A stretch of DNA of 54,506 nt from Anaerolineales bacterium (GCA_024763275.1 JANTFT010000009.1:1-54506); one strand, 5' to 3'; counted from the stretch's first letter, positions 41,556-52,010 are shown. Translations and numbers: made by a program. Notes: generated from the sequence alone by a model not told the origin.

Positions 41556-42368
41556 ATGAGCCGTCCTCTCTGGTTTGTAAGCTTCCTGAAAAACATCTAC
41601 CCCGCCCGGCGTTCGCTCGCTAAATTAACCCGGCTGCCCCTGCTGGGAGGACTGGTTGATTATCTGTTCTTCCGGGAGGATGAGATCTACGTCCTTCCGG
41701 TCGATGGGACCATTCAGATCAACGCGCCACTGGACGGTCCTGCGTCCACGATCATCCCCTCCCAGCTGGTTGAACATTACATCAACAGCGCCAGCCATCA
41801 CTGGATCATGGATTTCTGCATCTGCCGGGAAGGGGATGACTGCCAGGATTATCCCCATGAGCTGGGCTGCATATTTCTGGGAGAGCCTGTACTGCAGATC
41901 AATTCCAAGTTAGGCAGGCTGGTCAGCAAGGAAGAAGCCCTGGAACACGCCCGCCGCTGCCGGGAAGCCGGTCTGGTACATTCCATCGGTCGCAGCCGCT
42001 GGGATTCTTTCTGGCTGGGCACGGATCCACCCACGGAGCTGATGACCATCTGCAACTGCTGTCCCTGCTGCTGTTTATGGGGGATGGTCACAGACCTCAC
42101 ACCCAGAATCAGCCAGAAAATAACCAAGCTGCCGGGAGTAGAGGTTGCTGTCAACGGGGAATGCACCGGATGCGGGATCTGTACTGAGGGAGTGTGCTTC
42201 GCGGATGCGATCCTGATGAATGACGGCCGGGCAGAGATCACCTCGGAATGCCGGGGATGTGGGCGCTGCGTGGACCTTTGCCCGGAGAATGCCATCAGCC
42301 TGACCATTGAGGGAATGGAGAACATCCAGGAAACCAGGCAGCACCTGGATCGGCTGGTTGACCTTTAA
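41556..42368 (+). CDS. Cysteine-rich 4Fe-4S ferredoxin-type protein
   Basis: The 270-residue protein ends in two ferredoxin clusters: CTGCGICTEGVC (an irregular first set) and CRGCGRCVDLCPENAI. Before these is an extra cysteine-rich motif CNCCPCCC near residue 168-175, and CICREGDDC near 88, which may bind another cluster. The N-terminal 80 residues carry no recognised domain. It is probably a cytosolic electron-transfer or reductive-maturation protein. The start has no strong ribosome site. No partner enzyme is adjacent. Confidence 0.75.
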   Translation: MSRPLWFVSFLKNIYPARRSLAKLTRLPLLGGLVDYLFFREDEIYVLPVDGTIQINAPLDGPASTIIPSQLVEHYINSASHHWIMDFCICREGDDCQDYPHELGCIFLGEPVLQINSKLGRLVSKEEALEHARRCREAGLVHSIGRSRWDSFWLGTDPPTELMTICNCCPCCCLWGMVTDLTPRISQKITKLPGVEVAVNGECTGCGICTEGVCFADAILMNDGRAEITSECRGCGRCVDLCPENAISLTIEGMENIQETRQHLDRLVDL

Positions 42369-42373
42369 CAGGG

Positions 42374-42388
42374 AGGGACCGGGTCCCT
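42374..42388 (+). terminator. Short hairpin after the ferredoxin-type gene
   Basis: AGGGAC-CGG-GTCCCT followed by ATTTAAAC lies 6 bases after the stop at 42368. The T-run is short, so this is a weak terminator at best. Confidence 0.35.
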
Positions 42389-42390
42389 AT

Positions 42391-42759
42391 TTAAACTTCG
42401 TAGGAATCCTCGGGCTCCCAGGCCGGCACACAAACTGCCAGGAACACCAGATCATAGATCCCCTGATTGGAGATCTGATGAATTTCCCCTGGCTCTATCA
42501 GGCAAGCCTGGCCAGGATGCAGGACATAATCCTGCTCGTCAACCCGCATATTCCCTTCCCCCTCCAGAATAAAATAGGTTTCCTCGGAATGCCTGTGATA
42601 ATGCTGCGCACTGGATTTCCCGGACGGGATGACAATCCGGGCCAGGCTGTGGTTAGGGGCAGGATCTTCTCCCCACGATTTGCCGATCAATTCGTAAACA
42701 ATTTCCCCACTGGGTGTCACCAGGGGCTCGGGGATCTGATTGCTGTGTCTTAGTTTCAT
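42391..42759 (-). CDS. Cupin domain protein
   Basis: The 122-residue single-domain cupin has both motifs: SAQHYHRHSEETYFILEGEGNMRV (HxH...E) and the second strand set GQACLIEPGEIHQISNQG with the last His. The metal ligands are complete, so a metal-dependent isomerase, oxygenase or sensor is possible. AGGAGAGAG precedes ATG 42759. It is convergent with the ferredoxin-type gene and 156 bases from the thiolase gene. The substrate is not predictable. Confidence 0.85.
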   Translation of the reverse strand: MKLRHSNQIPEPLVTPSGEIVYELIGKSWGEDPAPNHSLARIVIPSGKSSAQHYHRHSEETYFILEGEGNMRVDEQDYVLHPGQACLIEPGEIHQISNQGIYDLVFLAVCVPAWEPEDSYEV

Positions 42760-42915
42760 CTCTCTCCTACCTTCTTGAATGCTAAAGGTCCTGCTAGTAC
42801 TGGTTGGTCTGCGTTTTGATCTTCCATTTCAGCCAGAATTCCCTTGAGAGGGAGAATCAGTTTATCTGCCGGGGGCATCAGAAATCCAGGGATCCAACTA
42901 AAAACTGACCCGACC

Positions 42916-44073
42916 TCATTCGGTCATCAGCACGTGGGAGATAACAGTAGCGCCGGAGCCGCCGATATTCTGGGTCAGACCAATCTTGGCTCCCTCAATC
43001 TGGGCAGGGCCGGCTTCTCCGCGGAGCTGCTGGACAGCTTCCACAACCTGATACATCCCGGTAGCACCAACAGGATGGCCGCGGGCTTTTAATCCTCCCA
43101 GCGTGGCGATCGGTATGCTTCCCTCCCGGGTGATCTCGCCCTCCAGGGCTAGCCGTGGTCCCTGTCCCCGTTCAGCAAATCCGCAGGCTTCCAGGGAAAG
43201 AGCAGCCATGATAGAAAAGGCATCGTGTATCTCAAAAAAGTCGACCTCATCAGGCCCGATGCCAGCCTGGTTGTAGGCCACCCGGGCGGACTTTTCGGCC
43301 GCGGTCAGCCAGAGGGGGTCGTGCCTGTCGTGGACTGCCAGACTGTCGGTTGCTACAGCCGAACCGGCAATCTTCACCAGCGGGCGGTGATTCATTCCCT
43401 TGACCAGATCCAGGGGAACGACCACGGCAGCCGCAGCGCCGTCACCGATAGGCGAGGCGTCCATCAAGTTGATGGGGTCGGCAATCATGGGGGCCTTTAG
43501 GTAGATCTCTTTGGTGATCGGTGATTGAAAACGGGCATTGGGGTTGAGAGCCCCATTGGCATGGGAGTTGATCGAGAAGGGGGCGAAGTCCTCATGCTTC
43601 CAGCCATACTCGTACATATACCGGCGCATGATCAGGGCATTCAAGCCCACAAAGGTGACCCCGTGAATACTTTCCCAATCAGCGCTGGCCGCTGTGGCCA
43701 GGGCCGCAGTGGTCTCGCGGGGTGAAGTGTCAGTCATCTTCTCGACACCGACAGCCAGAGCACTTGATACCAGACCCGATCCAACAGCGACCATGGCGGT
43801 TCTCAACGCCAGAGCTCCGGATCCACAGGCGGCTTCCACAGTCATGGCCTCAATGCCCCGGAAGCCGACCCAATCCGAGATCAGGGCTCCCAGGTGGCTC
43901 TGCTTGTCCAGCTGACCTGCCATCATGTTGCCGACATACAGCGCTTCAACGCGTTTGATCTGGGCATCTTCCAGGGCCGCAAAGATGGCGTCCCCGGCAA
44001 GCTCTACCAGCCGTTTGTCCCAATGTTCCCCAACGGGCACCTGTCCGATGCCCAGAATAGCTACTCCCTGCAT
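42916..44073 (-). CDS. Thiolase-family acyltransferase (SCP2-type)
   Basis: The 385-residue protein has the nucleophilic Cys83 in VEAACGSGALAL and the catalytic His in GGLKARGHPVGATG. The short length and the DFFEIHDAFSIMAALSLEACG motif place it in the SCP2-type/archaeal HMG-CoA-pathway thiolase group, whose members usually act with a DUF35 acyl-CoA partner protein; no such gene is next to it. It probably makes or cleaves a beta-ketoacyl-CoA. AAGGG precedes ATG 44073. Confidence 0.9.
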   Translation of the reverse strand: MQGVAILGIGQVPVGEHWDKRLVELAGDAIFAALEDAQIKRVEALYVGNMMAGQLDKQSHLGALISDWVGFRGIEAMTVEAACGSGALALRTAMVAVGSGLVSSALAVGVEKMTDTSPRETTAALATAASADWESIHGVTFVGLNALIMRRYMYEYGWKHEDFAPFSINSHANGALNPNARFQSPITKEIYLKAPMIADPINLMDASPIGDGAAAAVVVPLDLVKGMNHRPLVKIAGSAVATDSLAVHDRHDPLWLTAAEKSARVAYNQAGIGPDEVDFFEIHDAFSIMAALSLEACGFAERGQGPRLALEGEITREGSIPIATLGGLKARGHPVGATGMYQVVEAVQQLRGEAGPAQIEGAKIGLTQNIGGSGATVISHVLMTE

Positions 44074-44261
44074 AAGAAACCCTTCTATCGATCCTCCGCC
44101 TGGAAAGTGATCCCGGGCCGGGGCTGTTAAATACTACATCCCCTATTATGCGCATCTCCTCTCTCAAATACTATCACATTCCAGGTTGGGGTAACCTTCA
44201 GGGGAAACCTCCGGAGGAAAACAGTGAAGAGATAAACTGAAATTGCAGGGGGGGGATAATC

Positions 44262-44717
44262 TTAATACAGGCCGGGAATCAGCCGGCAGGTATTTTGTGT
44301 ATATTCCTGGTAGCCGGGAAACTTACTCTTGAGCAGGCCTTCTTCATAACCCATCTTATATACCAGGGTAAGTGCCAGGATCGCCCAGACCAGAATCCGG
44401 GAAAGGCTGAAGCTTTCCAGGACCAGCGGCAGGGTGGTCAGCAGCACTGCCAGGTACATGGGATGACGGATGAGCCGGTAAGGTCCCAGCCGGGTCATTT
44501 TGCTCCAGCGCAGCGGATCCGGGGCAATATGAAAATTCCCGATGCCCATCACCAGCACGGCCCAGATGCCCAAAGCCAATCCTGCCAGCTCAGGGATCAG
44601 CAGGTAAAGGGTATCAGCCAGCAATGGTCCACTGAGAGCGATAAATCCCAGACAGATAAACTGTATGCTGACCAGCAGGATCGATTTCCATTTGTTCGAA
44701 TAAAGAGTTCCCATCAT
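44262..44717 (-). CDS. Isoprenylcysteine methyltransferase-like membrane protein
   Basis: From ATG 44717 (GTG 44723 and ATG 44714 are alternatives) the protein has about 151 residues with four hydrophobic segments and the ICMT/PEMT signature RLGPYRLIRHPMYLAVLLTTLPL, where Arg-His-Pro-x-Tyr binds S-adenosylmethionine. The C-terminal EEGLLKSKFPGYQEYTQNT is the family's second motif. Bacterial members methylate lipids, thiols or small molecules; the substrate is unknown. The upstream ribosome site is poor. Confidence 0.8.
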   Translation of the reverse strand: MMGTLYSNKWKSILLVSIQFICLGFIALSGPLLADTLYLLIPELAGLALGIWAVLVMGIGNFHIAPDPLRWSKMTRLGPYRLIRHPMYLAVLLTTLPLVLESFSLSRILVWAILALTLVYKMGYEEGLLKSKFPGYQEYTQNTCRLIPGLY

Positions 44718-44790
44718 CGGCACCGTCAGACGTGTATTTGTAATGGCGCTTATCAGATGGGGCAGGAAGGGTTTTTCTTACCCGCAGGGA

Positions 44791-44970
44791 TCAATTGAAC
44801 AAAACCAGCAGATTCCCCACGATAATCAAACCCAGAAATACCCCCATTCCAGCCAGGCTTCCCGCCTCAGCAGCCGGGTACAGCAGCAAGGCAGAACCCA
44901 TCAGGAGCAGGAAGATGATCAAATAAAAGGCAGCCGGGTGTGCTTTCAAAAAACGCTGGATCCTTTTCAT
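44791..44970 (-). CDS. 59-residue two-helix membrane protein coupled to lactate permease
   Basis: ATG 44970 overlaps the TGA of the lactate permease gene (44967-44969) in an ATGA, so translation is coupled. The 59 residues form a basic start (MKRIQRFLKAH), a helix (FYLIIFLLLMGSALLLY), a short turn (PAAEAGSLAG) and a second helix ending at VLFN. The frame matches the tail of a longer antisense-like frame that is a shadow of the permease. It may be an accessory subunit; no family is recognised. Confidence 0.65.
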   Translation of the reverse strand: MKRIQRFLKAHPAAFYLIIFLLLMGSALLLYPAAEAGSLAGMGVFLGLIIVGNLLVLFN

Positions 44971-46490
44971 AAGAACAGCACCACCAGGAAAGTCATCAAA
45001 CTGACCAGCAGCAGCAGGACAGCAATAGCCGGAAGCAGTGCCCGCAGGATATCTCCTTCCCTGCCTTCCAGACCAGCTGTGCTGGCACCCACGATCACCT
45101 TGGTAGGCGCCGTCACCGAACCCAGAGCACCTCCGGTGGTCTGGGCTGCCAGGATAAAGGCCGCCGGCAGACCCAGGATCTCGGCTGTGCGCAGCTGTAG
45201 AGCGGAAAAGATCAGATTGGAATTGGCGTTGCTGCCGGTCATCACTGCCCCCAGGGCGCCGATCCAGGGGGAAACCGCCGGATAGAACCAGCCAATTGCG
45301 CTGGAGAACCCTTTCGCCAGGGTGTCCGTCATGCCCGCGTGCTCCATCACCACAGCCATCATGACAATTGACGTGATGCCCACGCTGGATCCGATTACCG
45401 TTCGGCCGGTGCTTTTCAGGATCCGGCCTAGGGCGCCTTCCCGATACCAGCCCGCCGCCCGGAACACCCGATAGGCTGCCGCGGAAGAAATCAGCAGGAT
45501 CATCCCGGCATGGCGCAGGACAAAAAGCTGCCTTCCCGGTCCAGCAGGAACCAGGTAGCCTGCTCCTGTGGTTGTGGCTGGAAAGTCGAGCCCGATCCTT
45601 ACCTGGCTCAAGAATGGCTTTAAGCCCGGGATGAGCTGGATCATCAGTGTCAAGCCGACCAGCACCCCATAGCCAGTCAGGGAGATCAACAGGTCCCTCC
45701 AGGGAAACGTCTGTTTGGGTTGAGACCGGTCGCGCATCAGCCATACCAAAGGAATCCCTACCAGCAAACCCGCGCTGCCCCCCATTAATCCCCCAATATT
45801 CCACAAACCCTGACTCACTGTCAGGTACTGGGCGGCGGACATAGAGACCCCAATGACAGCAATTGGCAGCCATAAGCGGGCCAGGGCTTTCGGACCCCCT
45901 GCGGCCAGGGCAACAGCGATCCCCACCCAGATGCCGGTGATCCCCAGGAAAAGAGCAGCCGGGCGGGCCAGAACCTCCCAGCCCAGCCCGGTCACCGCCA
46001 TGGTGGCGTTGAAGGAAGCGCCCAGGGAACCAAAGGTAACCGCCCAGGAATGCCCCAGGGAGGGAAGGATCACTGCCAGCAGGGGAGAAAAACCCAAACC
46101 TACCAGAATGGGCGCGATCACGGCCGTGGGTACCCCGAATCCTCCCACCCCCTGTAAAAAGGAAGCGAACGCCCAGCCGATCAGCAGTGCCTGCAGGCCT
46201 TTATCGCCCGTCAGGTGAGGCAGGGTTCTGCTTAGAACCTCAATACCTCCCGCTTCGGCGACAACCTGGTAGAGCAGAAAGGCCGTCCAGATTATCAGCA
46301 GCACATCCAGAATTAAGAAAACCGCCTTAGCATGTGAGTAAGCCAGGGCCGGCAGAGTGATCTTGAACCAGATCCGGGCGATCAGCACAGCTGCCAGATA
46401 ACCTGCACCGCCTGCCCGGGAAGCTTTCCAGCGGAAGCCAACCATCAGAATCAGGATGAGCAATATCGGGGAAACGGCGAGGGCAAACAT
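44967..46490 (-). CDS. lctP: L-lactate permease (LctP family)
   Basis: The 507-residue protein has 12-14 membrane helices. Family motifs include FLQGVGGFGVPTAVIAPILVGLGF near residue 112, HSWAVTFGSLGASFNA near 147, and the C-terminal GALGAVMTGSNANSNLIFSALQ and AAQTTGGALGSVTAPTKVIVGASTAGL. It imports L-lactate or glycolate with protons. The start at 46490 follows AAAGGTG at some distance. It is followed by the coupled 59-residue gene. Confidence 0.9.
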   Translation of the reverse strand: MFALAVSPILLILILMVGFRWKASRAGGAGYLAAVLIARIWFKITLPALAYSHAKAVFLILDVLLIIWTAFLLYQVVAEAGGIEVLSRTLPHLTGDKGLQALLIGWAFASFLQGVGGFGVPTAVIAPILVGLGFSPLLAVILPSLGHSWAVTFGSLGASFNATMAVTGLGWEVLARPAALFLGITGIWVGIAVALAAGGPKALARLWLPIAVIGVSMSAAQYLTVSQGLWNIGGLMGGSAGLLVGIPLVWLMRDRSQPKQTFPWRDLLISLTGYGVLVGLTLMIQLIPGLKPFLSQVRIGLDFPATTTGAGYLVPAGPGRQLFVLRHAGMILLISSAAAYRVFRAAGWYREGALGRILKSTGRTVIGSSVGITSIVMMAVVMEHAGMTDTLAKGFSSAIGWFYPAVSPWIGALGAVMTGSNANSNLIFSALQLRTAEILGLPAAFILAAQTTGGALGSVTAPTKVIVGASTAGLEGREGDILRALLPAIAVLLLLVSLMTFLVVLFL

Positions 46491-46600
46491 AGCAGGTTTT
46501 CACCTTTGGATGGAAAATCCATCCCTAATTGTAGCATGGATCATGGGGGAACCCTGGCTGCTGTCCACCTGGTCAATTGCCTTTCACGCCTGCTCTCCTG

Positions 46601-46609
46601 TGCTAAAAT
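46601..46609 (+). promoter_or_regulatory. Extended -10 promoter element
   Basis: TGCTAAAAT (TG, one base, TAAAAT) lies 34 bases before ATG 46643. A usable -35 is weak (TTTCAC, 16-base spacer). It is the best promoter candidate for the MetH-activation-like gene. Confidence 0.4.
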
Positions 46610-46642
46610 ACTCCCTCGACACCAGTATGAGGAAAACCAGCT

Positions 46643-47323
46643 ATGAACACTGTGATCCTGGATGAAATCCCCTTCAACCCGGCCACCTCCCACGTGCTGG
46701 AAGAACTGCACGTCAAGGTTGGCAGCAGCTCTGAGGATATGGTGCTGGGCATGATCGAAAAGGCCAGGGAGATCGGCAGGCCCCGGGCTATGTATTCCCT
46801 GGCAGGCATTGATAAGATCACAGACAGCGGGGTGATCATCGAGGGTGTCAGCCTGAAAAGCCGGATCATGGCGGTCAATCTCGAGAGCCTGCACCGGGTT
46901 TTCCCCTATCTCACAACCAGCGGCAGGGAACTGTATGACTGGACAGGAAGTCAGGGAGACATGCTGGAATCCTACTGGGCGAACGAGATCAGCCATCTGG
47001 CTCTTCTGGCAGCAGAGGACGCCCTGCTTGACCATCTGAAGATCACCTACGGGCTGGACAGAACCGCCTCGATGAACCCCGGTTCCCTGATAGACTGGGA
47101 CATCACCGCCCAGACCTCTCTTTTTAAATTGTTGGGAGACCCGCTGGCTGCCATCGGCGTAGAGCTGACCGACAGCATGTTAATGCTGCCAAACCAATCC
47201 ATCTCTGGCATCCGATTTGTGTCTGAAGAAGGTTTCTCCAATTGTGAGCTCTGCCCGCGGGAGGTCTGTACCCATCGCCGGACTCCCTACAATCCTGAAA
47301 AACTGCAAGAGCGGTTCCAATAG
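46643..47323 (+). CDS. Stand-alone MetH activation-domain-like corrinoid protein
   Basis: The 226-residue protein matches the vitamin B12-dependent methionine synthase activation-domain fold used as a separate protein in many anaerobes: YWANEISHLALLAAEDAL, SMNPGSLIDWDITAQTSLFKLLG, and the S-adenosylmethionine-binding end SDSMLMLPNQSISGIRF-type segment (here TDSMLMLPNQSISGIRF). It adds a C-terminal CxxC set, CELCPREVCTHRR, absent from classical MetH. Such proteins reactivate corrinoid methyltransferases or act in the acetyl-CoA pathway. GAGGAAAACCAGCT precedes ATG 46643. No corrinoid methyltransferase gene is in the window. Confidence 0.8.
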   Translation: MNTVILDEIPFNPATSHVLEELHVKVGSSSEDMVLGMIEKAREIGRPRAMYSLAGIDKITDSGVIIEGVSLKSRIMAVNLESLHRVFPYLTTSGRELYDWTGSQGDMLESYWANEISHLALLAAEDALLDHLKITYGLDRTASMNPGSLIDWDITAQTSLFKLLGDPLAAIGVELTDSMLMLPNQSISGIRFVSEEGFSNCELCPREVCTHRRTPYNPEKLQERFQ

Positions 47324-47345
47324 CGGATCCCCCTGGCAAAGCCGT

Positions 47346-48215
47346 TTACCCGGGAAGTCCGTTCAGGAAATCAAGGACGACGGCTGCCACTTGCTGGGGT
47401 TCTTCCAGGGGCAGCAGATGCCCAACAGAAGGCAGGGTCACAGTCCGGCCCCTGGGTAAAACCCGGGCAATCCGCTCAAGGGTATTTTGACCTAATGTGT
47501 CCGACCTTTCCCCCCGCAGGACCAGCACCGGACAGGATATCCTGGACAGGTTTTTCCAAACATAACGATCCGCCGATCCTCCCGTTTCATAGATCCTCAC
47601 CTCCCAGGCAGGGCTGTACCTCAGCTTGATCGACCCTGCCGGGGTCTCCTCCGCCAGACCTTCCACATAATCCCTCAGCACCTCATCCGGAATACCCTTA
47701 AAGATCTGTTTGGAACGGTAATTCCGGAACATGCTCTCCCGGTCTGGAAAGCTCGTTTTCCGGCGCAGGGTCCTGCGGACCAGAGGATGGAGGTGCCGGA
47801 AAAGATGGAATGGTGCCAGAGTCCTCATCAGGAATCCCAACCAGGCTGGAAACAGGGTCGGTTCAATCAGCACCAGCGCCCGGAAGTATTCCGGGGATTC
47901 GATGGCTGCCATCAAGGTAGCCATCGCTCCCAGGGAATGTCCCATCCCGATCACCTGGCGCGAATCTGGACCGAATCCGCTGATCAGGGATATCAGCTCC
48001 TGTAAATAATCATCCCGGAATATTCGCCAATCCCGGAGTTCGTCCGGGTTGGTTCCGGGCCAGAAGGGCCGCAGGTAAATAGCCTTGATCTGAAAGGAAT
48101 CCTGAAAAGGCTTCAAGAAAGACCGGTACGCCTGGGGGGGATAGCCGTTGGCATGGGCATGGATTAAGAGGGGACCCTGGCCCTTGAAATCAAGGGGGTC
48201 ACTCGCCGGCATCAT
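47346..48215 (-). CDS. Alpha/beta hydrolase
   Basis: The 289-residue protein has the alpha/beta hydrolase plan: HAHANGYPPQAYR (HG-type oxyanion strand), nucleophile elbow GMGHSLGAM (Ser near 92), CPVLVLRGERSDTLG (the acidic residue strand) and VGHLLPLEEP with the catalytic His. AGGAGAGCG precedes tandem ATG codons at 48215. It overlaps the small membrane gene upstream by 17 bases and so belongs to the rpoD block. Esterase, lipase or haloalkane-type substrates cannot be separated by sequence alone. Confidence 0.85.
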   Translation of the reverse strand: MMPASDPLDFKGQGPLLIHAHANGYPPQAYRSFLKPFQDSFQIKAIYLRPFWPGTNPDELRDWRIFRDDYLQELISLISGFGPDSRQVIGMGHSLGAMATLMAAIESPEYFRALVLIEPTLFPAWLGFLMRTLAPFHLFRHLHPLVRRTLRRKTSFPDRESMFRNYRSKQIFKGIPDEVLRDYVEGLAEETPAGSIKLRYSPAWEVRIYETGGSADRYVWKNLSRISCPVLVLRGERSDTLGQNTLERIARVLPRGRTVTLPSVGHLLPLEEPQQVAAVVLDFLNGLPG

Positions 48216-48429
48216 CGCTCTCCTGATCTGTTCTCTTCCGGCGACCCCTGTGTTTGCGGCGGCGCTTTTTGTTCCTTCCCCACCGCTTGAGCAGCAAACT
48301 CAGGGTGGTCAGTCCAATTCCCCCCACCAAAAACCAGCCCGCATCCAGAAGAAATGTGTTCGAGGTAAAGAAGACTATCAGGCTGAGAAGACCAAACAGC
48401 AGCAGGAAGTTGCTCAATCGTCGAATCAT
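48199..48429 (-). CDS. Small two-helix membrane protein with basic tail
   Basis: The 76-residue protein has two hydrophobic segments (about 7-22 and 28-47) and a very basic C-terminus (KRRRKHRGRRKR) ending in an acidic SDDAGE. The tail could bind nucleic acid or lipid head groups. It begins 30 bases after rpoD ends and overlaps the hydrolase gene by 17 bases. The ribosome site is weak. Unknown function. Confidence 0.65.
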   Translation of the reverse strand: MIRRLSNFLLLFGLLSLIVFFTSNTFLLDAGWFLVGGIGLTTLSLLLKRWGRNKKRRRKHRGRRKRTDQESDDAGE

Positions 48430-48459
48430 TGGTTTGGCCTGGCAGGGAAAAAGCCGGCT

Positions 48460-49878
<1,419 letters not shown>

Positions 49879-49948
49879 CAGCCTTCACCCCTTCAAGGTC
49901 AGTCTTGAGCAGCTTAATGGAAACACACAGGGCATCAGTCAGTGAGCC

Positions 49949-51871
49949 TCAGGAATCGAAAGTGGCTGTCCGGCTGGTATAACGCTTCATCGCTTTATCT
50001 ATTTTATGCTTTTCTTCCAAATAGTGGGAGATATTTTTCAGATATTCGGAAGTCTTGTAATCCCCATTCTCGTGGCTGTTTTCCTGCAGGAAGCGGTAGT
50101 GGTCGTTCTGCTTGGCGATCTGCCACATGCGCAGGTTCAAAAAAGCCCGCATCAGGTCTTCCAGGACTTTGTCGGAGTGGGGATTGAGATCCTCTGTCAT
50201 CTCCAGGAGCTCATCGACAGTGTCCATAAACTCGCCCGGCAGGTTGTTGATGATGTAATCCCGCGGCTCTTCCTCTGCCTGGGTCAAGGCGTCCTTGATA
50301 TACCTGACCAGGATCTGAAAATCCGCGTTCTGAAAATCCTTTTCATCGAAGCGGGCCAGCCCATCCCTGCTCAAAGCCCGGTCAACCTTGTAAACCAGCT
50401 CCGGCTCCCGTAGCAGAATGCCCACGCAGTGTTTTTCGTAGACCTCCCCTTCCCGGGGAACCACCTTTCCGGCGGGGGGTTTGGCAGGGGATCCACTGAT
50501 CCTGGCAGGGACAGCAGGCCTGCGCCCCCGTTTTCGCTCCGGCCGGAATTTCAGCAGCGTGTTCTCATTGATCTCCAGCAGGCGGGACAGCCGCTGGGTA
50601 TAAGCATCCCGTTCAATGGCATCCGGCAGGTCATCTATCAGGGGAAGCACCTGGGAAGCCAGAGCACTTTTCACTTTAGGATCATCCAGATCCTGATCTC
50701 GAGCCAGGGTATCCATCACATGAACCACAACCGGTTGAGCCTTCTCCACTAAAGAGCCCCACAGCTCCGGATCCTTTCGGGTGACGTCATCCGGATCCAT
50801 TCCCGGCGGCAGGGTCAGCACCCGGATATCCGCTTTTAAGCGGCTTTCCTGGTGAAGCAAACCCCGGGCGTCAAAGACCACCTCAGGGGCGCGATCCAGC
50901 GCCTCACGAGCGATCTGCAGCCCCCGCAGAGTCGCTTTTTGACCGGCCGCGTCGCTGTCCATGGCAATCACGAATTTAGAGGTGTATTTCTTGAGAGTTC
51001 GCAGCTGGTATTCAGTCAGCGCTGTACCCATCTGGGCCACGATGTTGCGGAAGCCATGCTGGTAGGGACCAATCACCCCCATATAGCCCTCCACGATCAC
51101 CACCTGGTCCAGTTCGCGGATGCGCTTTCCGGCAGTGTTCAGCCCGAAGAGCAGTCTGCTCTTATCAAACAAGGCAGTCTGAGGAGAATTGAGGTATTTC
51201 GGCACGTCTTCGGGGTCCAGCACCCGGGCCCCGAAACCTGCCAGATCGCCCCGGCGGTCGCGAATGGGAATCATCAAGCGGTTTCGAAAGCGGTCATAAA
51301 CCCGGCCTTCTTCCTTTTCAGAGAGCAGGCCGGAATCCCGGATCTCTTTGACCGAGAAACCCCGCTGCCGGAAGTGATTCAAAGAAGCATCCCAGGAATT
51401 GGGAGCGAATCCCAGCTGAAAGGCTTTCACGGTCTCTGAACCCAATCCCCGGCCCAGGATGTACTCCAGAGCGGTTTTTCCAGCCGGCGTTTCCAGTAGG
51501 TTGTGGTGGTAGAAGGCTGCCGCTTCCTCCAGGAGTGACCGCAGGCGGTCGCCCTCCTGCTGCTGCTCCTGCATCTGAGGTGTGAGCGGTTTGAGGACCA
51601 CTCCGGCCCGGTCTGCCAGGTTGCGGAGAGCTTCCGCGAAATCCCAGCCCTCTTTTTTCATAACGAAGCTGAAAACGTCTCCCCCCTCGTCGCACTCCCC
51701 GAAACATTTCCAGGTCTGGGTTTCTGGAAAAACCACAAAAGAAGGCGTGTTCACATTATGGTGAAAGGGGCAGAAACCGGTATAGTTGCGACCGGTCCGG
51801 CGCAGCTCCACACTTTCAGACACCACATCAACGATATCAAGGCGATCTTTGATCTCGTCCGTCACGCTCAT
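49949..51871 (-). CDS. dnaG: DNA primase
   Basis: The 640-residue primase has the zinc domain with CPFHHNVNTPSF and CFGECDEGGDVF, the RNA-polymerase core (KYLNSPQTALFDKSRLLFGLN), the Toprim acidic residues in VIVEGYMGVIG and IAMDSDAAGQKATL, and a C-terminal helicase-binding domain of about 150 residues. Two details differ from the usual form: the last zinc pair is CxxxC (one extra residue) and the Asp of EGYMD is Gly. Both catalytic aspartates of the DxD set remain. It lies between glyS and rpoD. Confidence 0.95.
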   Translation of the reverse strand: MSVTDEIKDRLDIVDVVSESVELRRTGRNYTGFCPFHHNVNTPSFVVFPETQTWKCFGECDEGGDVFSFVMKKEGWDFAEALRNLADRAGVVLKPLTPQMQEQQQEGDRLRSLLEEAAAFYHHNLLETPAGKTALEYILGRGLGSETVKAFQLGFAPNSWDASLNHFRQRGFSVKEIRDSGLLSEKEEGRVYDRFRNRLMIPIRDRRGDLAGFGARVLDPEDVPKYLNSPQTALFDKSRLLFGLNTAGKRIRELDQVVIVEGYMGVIGPYQHGFRNIVAQMGTALTEYQLRTLKKYTSKFVIAMDSDAAGQKATLRGLQIAREALDRAPEVVFDARGLLHQESRLKADIRVLTLPPGMDPDDVTRKDPELWGSLVEKAQPVVVHVMDTLARDQDLDDPKVKSALASQVLPLIDDLPDAIERDAYTQRLSRLLEINENTLLKFRPERKRGRRPAVPARISGSPAKPPAGKVVPREGEVYEKHCVGILLREPELVYKVDRALSRDGLARFDEKDFQNADFQILVRYIKDALTQAEEEPRDYIINNLPGEFMDTVDELLEMTEDLNPHSDKVLEDLMRAFLNLRMWQIAKQNDHYRFLQENSHENGDYKTSEYLKNISHYLEEKHKIDKAMKRYTSRTATFDS

Positions 51872-52010
51872 AAAATCACCACCGGATTGGGTTAAAAACC
51901 GATTATACCAAGAGCGGAGCCCCAGCAGATATCAAATTCACCCCCCACGTTCCGGGAAGAACGGGGAGGGGTCATATTACAGGTCCTGAAAAAGGGGGCC
52001 TGCCAGGTGT

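Noticed and set aside
44971-45873. Long minus-strand frame overlapping the lactate permease
   Set aside because: Only its last 59 codons (44791-44970) lie outside lctP and look like a membrane protein; the rest is an out-of-frame shadow, Gly/Arg-rich and without motifs.
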